From Cyanobacteria bacterium SZAS LIN-3 (GTDB lineage Bacteria; Cyanobacteriota; Vampirovibrionia; Obscuribacterales; Obscuribacteraceae), in contig JAFEAV010000015.1 of NCBI GenBank assembly GCA_018266215.1, forward strand, positions 1 through 32,500: a DNA stretch of 32,500 bases, in the 5' to 3' direction. The position numbers and the translations under genes were made by a program. Shown here in pieces: positions 1 through 6,412 of this stretch. Within the stretch, counting starts at the first letter, position 1. Every line of letters begins with the position of its first letter. The notes under the pieces are model-generated. The model made no database searches. It had not been told where the DNA came from and saw only the letters and a list, made by a program, of their open reading frames with translations.

Positions 1-1282
1 ATTGCACAACCTTTAAAGCACTGTCCACGGCGGCGTCAGCCAGCAGATAGCCGCTGCCGACCCAATCACCGCAAACATAGACATTTTCTAAGTCCTGACT
101 GTAAGTGGAGAGATCTGGACTGACTAGTCCATTGGCACCCTTTAGGGCAGCGGTTGCGCTACCAAAGCTCGTGGTCATATTGGGCAAGAAGCGCTCATAG
201 ACGAGTTGCTCGCGCCAGCCTGGCTGCACCAGATCAAGCAATTTGTGGAGGCGCTCTTTATGCTCATCGCCACCATGCTCCCCGTCCTTCAAATAGACGG
301 CAGTATGAATCAGAGCACCTCCGGCAGGGGCCAGTTTGGCGGCGGCCGAATGCACCGAGTAATATAGATTTTCATCTATGCCCAGAACAAAAGTATGGGC
401 CGGCACAGGCAGCGATTTCAAACAGACGTCCAAGCAGGCGGCCTTGCTGGCCAGAATATCTTCTTTTATTTTGCCGTCAATCACACCGGGCACAAGCTCG
501 TTCACCACGTGCGGTGGCACGCATAAAACAACCTGGTCAAAGGCAAAAGTTTCTTCACCGTCAATGATCTTCACACCACCGCCGGCAGTGGCGCTTACTT
601 TCTTTATATGCGCCCCCAGTCTCCAGCGCACCGACTGTCCAAGCGCATTTTGCAAAGAATCTACAATCGATGCCCAGCCATTATCCAGATAGAGTGGTCC
701 CTGATTTGCCAGTACAAGCTGACGAATGGCGGCCCCGGCGGCAAGCTGTTCGGTGTTACTGGAATAGGTGGAAAGTCTGGCCAGGGCAATGACAAACTGA
801 CGCACTTTATCGCTGCTAATCTTGTCCTCAAGCCAGGAGCGCAGCCCGACGTGCATGATATTGCCGCAGTCGACGGCGGCCAGCTTCTGGAAAAACATCG
901 CCAGTTCCAGTTTGGCCAGGGGGTTGAAGCCGAACAACTTTGTGCGCAAAAGCGATCTGGCATCGACGGGCAAATCATAGAGCCGCCCACCAAGCAAAGC
1001 CAGACCACGTCCGGAGGGCGGCGCCCCCTGCGGCCGGGCCCCGATCTGAGAGAGAAACTTATAGGCAATGCCGGCCAGATAAAGGGCATGCGGCCCCTGA
1101 TTGATGTGAAAGCCATCTTTTATAACCGTCCCGGCGCGTCCCCCGGGGGCGAATGACTTCTCAAAAACAGTCACTTCCGCTCCGCTCTGCACCAGCTGGT
1201 AGGCCGCCACCAGACCGGCCAGACCGGCGCCGACCACCGCCACACGTTGATTGGCCATGGGTTTTGTTATGACACTGTCCAT
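1..1282 (-). CDS. FAD-dependent oxidoreductase of the phytoene desaturase / protoporphyrinogen oxidase-like superfamily (partial, C-terminus beyond window)
   Basis: I translated this myself; the frame is open from the ATG at 1282 to the window edge, about 427 residues, with no stop. The N-terminus carries a dinucleotide-binding motif (VAVVGAGLAGLVAAYQL, about residues 13-29) followed by the acidic end of the second strand (VTVFEK) and the GGRAGT motif typical of flavin amine oxidase/desaturase enzymes. Near the window edge the segment NVYVCGDWVGSGYLLADAAV matches the usual C-terminal FAD-binding motif of this superfamily, so little is missing. Substrate is unknown. GAGG lies about ten bases upstream of the ATG. 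A second in-frame ATG at 1258 is a possible alternative start. The gene is divergent from an Rrf2-type regulator, and this pairing suggests that the regulator controls it. Confidence 0.85.
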   Translation of the reverse strand, partial: MDSVITKPMANQRVAVVGAGLAGLVAAYQLVQSGAEVTVFEKSFAPGGRAGTVIKDGFHINQGPHALYLAGIAYKFLSQIGARPQGAPPSGRGLALLGGRLYDLPVDARSLLRTKLFGFNPLAKLELAMFFQKLAAVDCGNIMHVGLRSWLEDKISSDKVRQFVIALARLSTYSSNTEQLAAGAAIRQLVLANQGPLYLDNGWASIVDSLQNALGQSVRWRLGAHIKKVSATAGGGVKIIDGEETFAFDQVVLCVPPHVVNELVPGVIDGKIKEDILASKAACLDVCLKSLPVPAHTFVLGIDENLYYSVHSAAAKLAPAGGALIHTAVYLKDGEHGGDEHKERLHKLLDLVQPGWREQLVYERFLPNMTTSFGSATAALKGANGLVSPDLSTYSQDLENVYVCGDWVGSGYLLADAAVDSALKVVQ

Positions 1283-1323
1283 ATTTATGGTCCTCGGCTG
1301 CGAATTACTCCACTATTCAATCA

Positions 1324-1340
1324 TGGATAATTTATATCCA
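1324..1340. promoter_or_regulatory. Candidate Rrf2 operator 1 (TGGATA-N5-TATCCA)
   Basis: A perfect inverted repeat with 6-bp arms and a 5-bp AT-only spacer, followed by CGAT. It is the same palindrome as the one at 1373-1389, with centres 49 bp apart. On the minus strand it contains TATAAA (1336 to 1331), a plausible -10 element for the oxidoreductase starting at 1282, so binding here would block that promoter. The operator role is inferred from duplication and position beside an Rrf2-family gene. Confidence 0.65.
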
Positions 1341-1372
1341 CGATTAAAAATCGCCCTTTTTACCTTAAATAT

Positions 1373-1389
1373 TGGATAAAATATATCCA
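1373..1389. promoter_or_regulatory. Candidate Rrf2 operator 2, abutting the regulator start codon
   Basis: A second TGGATA-N5-TATCCA palindrome, also followed by CGAT, ending two bases before the regulator's ATG at 1392. It contains TAAAAT (1377-1382), a good -10 match whose expected transcription start falls at or within a few bases of the ATG. This suggests autorepression and possibly a leaderless transcript. The palindrome is directly visible; its function is inferred. Confidence 0.65.
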
Positions 1390-1391
1390 CG

Positions 1392-1880
1392 ATGAAAATG
1401 GGACAGGGAGTCGAATGGTCAATCCACTGCTGCGCCCTTCTGGCGGTACTGCCGCCCGGGCGAACATTGCGGCTGGAAAAAATAGCCGAGTTTTATGAAC
1501 TGCCTGTTCCATATTTACGCAAACACTTTCAGGCACTGTCCCGGGCCGGCCTGGTCAAAACCACTTCCGGCCCCCGGGGCGGCTACCGACTGGCCAGAGA
1601 CCCGGACCAGATAAGTCTTCTGGACATTTACCTGGCGCTCGAAGGCAATGAGCCGGCCTTCCGCTGCGGCGAGATCCGCAGGCAGGGAGCCCCGGCCTGC
1701 GCCCAGAAACTCTACCCGGTGCCTTGCAATATCGCTACATCTATGTGGAAGGCCGAAGCAGCCTGGAGGAAAGAACTCTCCGCAGTCTCCCTGATAGATG
1801 TAGTGCAACAGGCGGCGGAGCAAATCCCCCAGGCCCGGGTGGAAGCGTCAAAAGCCTGGCTGGAAGCGGCTCTCGACTGA
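1392..1880 (+). CDS. Rrf2 family transcriptional regulator
   Basis: A 162-residue winged-helix regulator. The opening GVEWSIHCCALLAVLPPG, the recognition-helix region (PYLRKHFQALSRAGLV, about 40-55) and the wing SGPRGGYRLAR (59-69) are characteristic of the Rrf2/IscR family. Three cysteines (Cys92, Cys103, Cys112) in the C-terminal half could hold an Fe-S cluster or sense redox state or NO; their spacing is wider than in IscR, so the ligand is uncertain. No Shine-Dalgarno sequence precedes the ATG at 1392; a second ATG lies two codons on. Two matching palindromes separate it from the divergent FAD oxidoreductase, the natural candidate target. The downstream neighbour is convergent. Confidence 0.88.
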   Translation: MKMGQGVEWSIHCCALLAVLPPGRTLRLEKIAEFYELPVPYLRKHFQALSRAGLVKTTSGPRGGYRLARDPDQISLLDIYLALEGNEPAFRCGEIRRQGAPACAQKLYPVPCNIATSMWKAEAAWRKELSAVSLIDVVQQAAEQIPQARVEASKAWLEAALD

Positions 1881-1898
1881 GGCATGATTAACGCCTGA

Positions 1899-2786
1899 CT
1901 AACACTGGGTCCTGAATTTTTTGACGGTGGCCACAAAAGAATCTACAGATGCATTGCTTTCACCCGCCCGGCGAGCCAGAATCATGTGCACTTTATTTTT
2001 GCCGCCGATGATCGGTCGATAGACAATGCCCGGTTTTTGCATGTTGCGGATCGAACCGGGATAAATTGACAGACCGATGCCGCTGGCCACAAGACTCATC
2101 TGGGCATTGAAGCTGGTGATGTCCTGGACAATGGTTGGACTGAAACCATGACTGGTGAAAAGCGAAATGATCTGGTCGTAAAAACTGGCCCCCAGTTCAC
2201 GGGGAAAGAGCACAATAGGCTCGTCTTTCAAATCCCCTATAGCAATGCGCGGCTTCTTAGCCAGGCGATGATCGGCGGGCAAGACAGCATAAAGATCATC
2301 TACGGCTACCGCTGTCGAAGTCAAAGCCGCGTCTTGAAGAGGCGCATAAACACAGGCCAGATCGAGTACTCCGGCGCGCAGCTGTTTGAGCTGGGCGTCC
2401 TGCGGCAATTCATGCAAATTGATGCGCACCCGCGGTTGAGTCTGACGAAAGACACGCAATAAGTCAGGGAGAAAACTATTGGCGGCGGCGGTGACAAAGC
2501 CAATTTCCAGAGTCCCCAGCTGTCCGGCCTGGACCAGCCTCGCGTCGGTAATCGCCTGGTTGAGAGAAGCAAGAATGGTGCGCACATCTTCCTGAAATTT
2601 CTTGCCGGCATCGGTGAGAGCGACTTTTCTCGTCTGACGATCAAAGAGCCGCACTCCCAGCTCACGCTCCAGAGCCTGGATTTGCTGACTGAGAGGCGGC
2701 TGGGCAATATTGAGGCGCTGAGCGGCTCGGCCGAAATGCAATTCCTCGGCCAGAACGGAAAAATAGCGCAGATGTCGCAGTTCCAT
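1899..2786 (-). CDS. LysR family transcriptional regulator
   Basis: 295 residues, the usual LysR length. The N-terminal helix-turn-helix is textbook (MELRHLRYFSVLAEELHFGR, then AAQRLNIAQPPLSQQIQALE, within residues 1-40), followed by the linker helix and a type 2 periplasmic-binding-protein fold for an unknown co-inducer (about 90-295). The gene is divergent from a tandem GNAT acetyltransferase, the usual LysR arrangement in which the regulator controls both genes from the shared intergenic region. That region holds a dyad ATTAAT-N8-ATTAAT. The 3' end faces the Rrf2 gene with only 18 bp between them. Confidence 0.93.
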   Translation of the reverse strand: MELRHLRYFSVLAEELHFGRAAQRLNIAQPPLSQQIQALERELGVRLFDRQTRKVALTDAGKKFQEDVRTILASLNQAITDARLVQAGQLGTLEIGFVTAAANSFLPDLLRVFRQTQPRVRINLHELPQDAQLKQLRAGVLDLACVYAPLQDAALTSTAVAVDDLYAVLPADHRLAKKPRIAIGDLKDEPIVLFPRELGASFYDQIISLFTSHGFSPTIVQDITSFNAQMSLVASGIGLSIYPGSIRNMQKPGIVYRPIIGGKNKVHMILARRAGESNASVDSFVATVKKFRTQC

Positions 2787-2801
2787 TGATACTCACAACG
2801 T

Positions 2802-2821
2802 ATTAATCATGTCATATTAAT
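2802..2821. promoter_or_regulatory. Candidate LysR binding site between divergent genes
   Basis: ATTAAT-N8-ATTAAT. Each arm is itself palindromic, so the site is both a direct repeat and a dyad. It contains the T-N11-A pattern typical of LysR boxes and lies 16 bp upstream of the regulator's start codon and about 40 bp upstream of the acetyltransferase start. Assignment is by pattern and location only. Confidence 0.5.
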
Positions 2822-2861
2822 ATATTGGACAGCGCAAGACAATTGCCTTATCGTAAGGGAC

Positions 2862-3842
2862 ATGAAGACGCAGACCAAATCCCTGACGGGCATTACCATC
2901 ACAGAAGGCTTTGAGCCTGGTGCAATCGGCGAGATAACCGCCCTGCACGGTCACTACTACGCCCGCGAATGGGGCCTGAATGAGCGCTTTGAAGCGCAGG
3001 TAGCCGCCGGTCTGGCTGACTTTGCCATGCTCTTAATGGACCAGGAAAAGCAGGCTAAAAACAGACAGTGGCTGGCGAAAAAAGACGGCCGGGTGGTTGG
3101 TGCCATCGCTATTCAGGAAGATTCGCCGGCGGGGACGGCCAGACTGCGAAGGTTTATTGTCGCCGATGAAGTGCGCGGCACAGGCCTCGGCAACAGGCTT
3201 ATGGACACGGCCATGCGCTTCTGCCGGGAAGCAGGCTACGACACGGTTTTCCTCTGGACCTATCTGGGTCTGGATCAGGCCCGCCATCTCTACGAAAAAC
3301 ACGGCTTTGTCCTGGTAGAGCAAAAAGCGCATACCGACTGGGGTCGTCCCGTCACCTACGTCAGATTTAAATGCCCCCTCAAGGGTCCGACCCTGACTAT
3401 AAGCCGGGCCGGTGCGGACGACCGAGCGGCGGCCAAGGAGATAGTCGATGAATACTGCCAGTCGATAGGGGTCTTGCATCGCGATTCGGAAAGCGAGTTT
3501 GAAAAATATTTCGAGGGCGGCTCCGGGGTCTGGCTGGCGAGAACGGCCCAGGGCGAGGTTGCAGGTTGTATTTTGCTGCGACCGCTGCCCCAGATCGAAA
3601 ACGCCTGCGAAGTCAAAAGGCTCTATGTCAAACCGCAATACCGGGGGCTCTGCGCCGCAGACGCCATGCTCGGCGCCCTGCACAAAGCGGCGGCCGCCGC
3701 CGGTTACAAGTGGTGCTACCTTGATACCAAAGACGACCTGAAAGCCGCCATACGCTTCTATCAAAGACACGGCTACGTCGACTGCCAGCGCTACAATGAC
3801 AACGAACAGGCGACAATTTTTATGCGCCGAAACCTGACATAG
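2862..3842 (+). CDS. Tandem GNAT-family N-acetyltransferase (two GNAT domains)
   Basis: 326 residues with two acetyl-CoA-binding GNAT domains. The first (about 10-170) resembles the acetyltransferase half of MarR-GNAT fusions: it opens with GFEPGAIGEITALHGHYYAREW and has the motif A region VADEVRGTGLGNRLM. The second (about 175-326) has YVKPQYRGLCAADAML and the C-terminal YQRHGYVDCQRY. Substrate is unknown; small-molecule amines or amino acids are common for such proteins. A good ribosome site (AAGGGA) sits just before the ATG. The divergent LysR gene probably regulates it. murI follows after 27 bp in the same direction and may be co-transcribed. Confidence 0.88.
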   Translation: MKTQTKSLTGITITEGFEPGAIGEITALHGHYYAREWGLNERFEAQVAAGLADFAMLLMDQEKQAKNRQWLAKKDGRVVGAIAIQEDSPAGTARLRRFIVADEVRGTGLGNRLMDTAMRFCREAGYDTVFLWTYLGLDQARHLYEKHGFVLVEQKAHTDWGRPVTYVRFKCPLKGPTLTISRAGADDRAAAKEIVDEYCQSIGVLHRDSESEFEKYFEGGSGVWLARTAQGEVAGCILLRPLPQIENACEVKRLYVKPQYRGLCAADAMLGALHKAAAAAGYKWCYLDTKDDLKAAIRFYQRHGYVDCQRYNDNEQATIFMRRNLT

Positions 3843-3869
3843 CGGGCGCTATCGACTACTATTTAGGTC

Positions 3870-4691
3870 ATGATCGAGGCTTCTGAAACTTCTTCCCATC
3901 CAATTGGCGTGTACGACTCAGGTGTCGGCGGACTGACGGTCCTTTCGGCTATCAGAGAGCTTCTGCCCCATGAAAACCTGATATACGTGGCCGACTCGGG
4001 CCACCTGCCTTACGGTCAGAAATCGCAGGACTTTGTCACCGAGCGCGCCCTGGCCGTGACTGAATATTTCATCAGTAAAAACGCCAAGGCCATCGCCATC
4101 CCCTGCAACACAGCCACGGCAGCGGCCATCAAAGAATTGCGCAGCCGTTATCCGCACATACCTTTCATCGGCATTGAGCCGGCAATCAAGCCCGCCGCCC
4201 GCATGACCAAAAGTGGCGTCATTGGTGTGCTGGCTACGACCGGCACCCTGGTGAGCCGCACCTTCAATGAACTAGTGCGCCGAGAAGCGCCCAACACTCA
4301 GGTCCTGCTCAAGCCCTGCCCCGGCTGGGTCGACCTGGTGGAAAGCGGCAAAATCGCCGGCACCGAAGTGGAACAGCTGGTGGCTGAGCCGTTGAAAGAA
4401 CTTATCGACAAGCAAGCCGATGTGCTTGTCCTGGGCTGCACCCACTTTCCTTTTTTACTTGAAAGTATCAGAAACTTTGTCGGGCTGGACTTTCCGGTGC
4501 TGGAAACGGGCAAACCATTCGCCAGACAACTGCACTTTCAACTGGACAAAAATCACATACTCAATCAATCCGGTGAAAAGGGCAGTCTGGAGCTAAAAAC
4601 CAGCGGCGAACCGGATCGCCTGCGGCAATTAACCAGCTCCCTTCTGCATATGAACGTGGCCGTGGAACGACTGCCCCAGGCCTACTGCTAA
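3870..4691 (+). CDS. murI: Glutamate racemase
   Basis: 273 residues, normal for MurI, which interconverts L- and D-glutamate to supply D-glutamate for peptidoglycan. The family signatures are all present: the N-terminal IGVYDSGVGGLTVL with the catalytic-site Asp16/Ser17, the first catalytic cysteine in AIPCNTATAAA (Cys79) and the second in LVLGCTHFP (Cys190). It indicates a peptidoglycan-making bacterium. The ribosome site is weak (AGG before the ATG). The stop codon overlaps by four bases with the stop of the convergent gene at 4688. Confidence 0.97.
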   Translation: MIEASETSSHPIGVYDSGVGGLTVLSAIRELLPHENLIYVADSGHLPYGQKSQDFVTERALAVTEYFISKNAKAIAIPCNTATAAAIKELRSRYPHIPFIGIEPAIKPAARMTKSGVIGVLATTGTLVSRTFNELVRREAPNTQVLLKPCPGWVDLVESGKIAGTEVEQLVAEPLKELIDKQADVLVLGCTHFPFLLESIRNFVGLDFPVLETGKPFARQLHFQLDKNHILNQSGEKGSLELKTSGEPDRLRQLTSSLLHMNVAVERLPQAYC

Positions 4692-5110
4692 AACATTTTA
4701 CTGACTTTGCCGGTCTTCAAATCCACTTCATACCAGTTGAACGTGGCGGTATGGTCGGGCAGGTCCTCATAGACATGCACGCTGTAGACATTCTTTTTGT
4801 CCTGGTCCGGATCGGCGGTTACTGCCGGGTGACCACCCATCTTGTTCTTGCCGCCGGGAAATTGCGCCAGCCATTTCTTGACCTCGGCGCGACGCCAGAC
4901 AAGATCAATCGCCTGTTCGTCCGGCGCCTTTTTGGCAGTGCCGGCCTTATGAACTGCTGCCTTTGTGCTTTTGGCGGCTCCGCCTGCGGTCCTGGTGCTA
5001 TCGGCAGGGCGCGCAGCTTCGTCACCGGCGGCGGTGGGCGCAGTCGAAATCATCGCACCCGCAAACAGGGCAACTACAGTGCAAAAAATTATCGGTCCGG
5101 CAGTCTTCAT
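4688..5110 (-). CDS. Small secreted protein of unknown function
   Basis: 140 residues. A hydrophobic leader (PIIFCTVVALFAGAMIS, about 6-22) precedes an Ala/Thr/Lys-rich low-complexity linker (about 25-65). A compact C-terminal domain (about 66-140) ends in TATFNWYEVDLKTGKVSKMF, which looks like a small beta-rich fold and recalls periplasmic domains ending in a WYxVDxxTG motif. I do not recognise a named family. Its stop overlaps the murI stop convergently (TAG at 4688-4690 against TAA at 4689-4691). It lies 82 bp downstream of the amidase-like gene on the same strand. Confidence 0.75.
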   Translation of the reverse strand: MKTAGPIIFCTVVALFAGAMISTAPTAAGDEAARPADSTRTAGGAAKSTKAAVHKAGTAKKAPDEQAIDLVWRRAEVKKWLAQFPGGKNKMGGHPAVTADPDQDKKNVYSVHVYEDLPDHTATFNWYEVDLKTGKVSKMF

Positions 5111-5192
5111 CTGGCACCTCGTAAGTTACGCTACCAGAAAATTCGCCGGTTTAGACAGAATTTTTATCAAGCTGATAATTAAATGGACCGCC

Positions 5193-6104
5193 CTATCCAG
5201 CAGGCACCGCCGCCGGTTGCTGAACGGCTGCAGGCTGCGGCTTGGGCGTGTTATCGGCCTGAGGCGGGTGCAGGAAGACGTTCTGATTCCAGCGGGAGAA
5301 ATAGCTGAGGCTGTCCTGCGACCACTGACCGGTGCTCGAGTGATTATCGAAAACAGTCCCGTTCTCGCCGACAATGCCCACGTGAGCTCTGCTTACGCCG
5401 CCGTAACCAAAGACAACGTCGCCGGGCGAGGGAGTATTTGTAATGGTCCAGCCTTCCTTTTGCAGAGCGGCTTGCAGCCTGTGGCATTCCATTTCGCTGA
5501 CGCGGGAGACACCGGCTTCACGCAGGGCGGTACTGACAGAGGCGGCACAACCCAGGTTGGCACCGCTGGCGCCGTGGTTGGTGCCGCGCCAGAGTTGCTG
5601 ACCGACATCATTTTTTGCCACATCGACGATGCGTTTGGCGGCCGGTCCGGAAATATTCGGATTGTAGCGGAAGCGACCGGAGTCACCACGCATGTTGGGA
5701 TTGTATGTGGCGCGGCGGGCGTAGCCACCACGTCTGCTGGCACCTTCGGTGGGGCTATAACCGGAGTTGAAGCCACCGGGAGAGGTGGGAGCAGGTGCGG
5801 CATAGCTGCTATCGTTATACTGCTGATTTTCCAGCTCCTGTTCTTTCTGCCATTCGCTGTCGCTCTGGCGGCGAAGCATGAAGCCACCCTTTGGCGTCAT
5901 CACGATTTCCATGGTCGGCAACCAGCCGTCCTGGTGCAATCGGGCGTTGATGGCCTCAAGGTCCTTAGCAAATTGCTCCGGCGACTCGCTCTGGCGCAGC
6001 TGGTCAAGGTCCTTGAAGACTTCCTTCAAGTCGTTCGGATTCTTACTAAAGATCTGTTCAGCGTGCTGCTCGATCTGTTGAATTTGGGTGTCATGGTCAG
6101 GCAT
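5193..6104 (-). CDS. Putative cysteine peptidase / peptidoglycan amidase (CHAP or NlpC/P60-like), no signal peptide
   Basis: 303 residues. Residues 1-90 are helical and charged, 95-150 are a Gly/Pro/Arg-rich linker with YNPN repeats, and 152-280 form a papain-like amidase domain. The catalytic cysteine is probably Cys186 (GCAASVSTALREAG) and the histidine His241 (RAHVGIVGENG), with Asn254 in VFDNHSS as a candidate third residue; GDVVFGY is the usual strand before the histidine. A Pro/Gln/Ala tail follows. Such domains cut peptide bonds in peptidoglycan, yet no signal peptide or membrane segment is visible, so export would need another route, or the target is intracellular. AAGGA lies eight bases before the ATG. 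The family assignment (CHAP versus NlpC/P60) is uncertain. Confidence 0.78.
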   Translation of the reverse strand: MPDHDTQIQQIEQHAEQIFSKNPNDLKEVFKDLDQLRQSESPEQFAKDLEAINARLHQDGWLPTMEIVMTPKGGFMLRRQSDSEWQKEQELENQQYNDSSYAAPAPTSPGGFNSGYSPTEGASRRGGYARRATYNPNMRGDSGRFRYNPNISGPAAKRIVDVAKNDVGQQLWRGTNHGASGANLGCAASVSTALREAGVSRVSEMECHRLQAALQKEGWTITNTPSPGDVVFGYGGVSRAHVGIVGENGTVFDNHSSTGQWSQDSLSYFSRWNQNVFLHPPQADNTPKPQPAAVQQPAAVPAG

Positions 6105-6412
6105 AGGGGAATCCTTCAGCTGCGTCGTGGCTCAGGAATTGAGCTTATTGACGGCAGCGTGAAAAACTCGTGAAAAAGTGGCCTGATTCTTGAGCCCAAG
6201 AGCCTTTTGCGGACTTCTTTTTCGTAATTCCCGCAAAAAATTTGGATAAAGCCGAGTTATTTAAAATTGCCCGCAGGACCGGTGCTGCCCTCGGTCAAAA
6301 CCATCCCTGATTTCTCTCACTGGAGACCCTGCGACTTACTCGGCAGTGTGTATCTCAATAATAGCGCGCAGACTGCTTTTGCGCGACAGGAAAAGTACCG
6401 GGGCAGGCCGCC
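6105..6412. other. Intergenic region with one imperfectly explained inverted repeat
   Basis: 308 bp between two minus-strand genes. I find no convincing gene. It contains the 8-bp inverted repeat TTTTGCGG (6205-6212) / CCGCAAAA (6231-6238) with an 18-nt loop and no proper T tract on either strand. The part nearest 6104 should carry the promoter and leader of the amidase-like gene; I could not identify a clear -35/-10 pair. Confidence 0.4.

Noticed and set aside
4965..6173. 402-residue plus-strand open frame opposite the amidase-like gene
   Set aside because: It spans two real minus-strand genes and their gap, and its composition is low-complexity Gly/Ala/Val as expected for an antisense frame.
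6205..6238. TTTTGCGG / CCGCAAAA inverted repeat as a terminator
   Set aside because: The loop is 18 nt and no T tract follows the stem on either strand; it is only noted within the intergenic entry.
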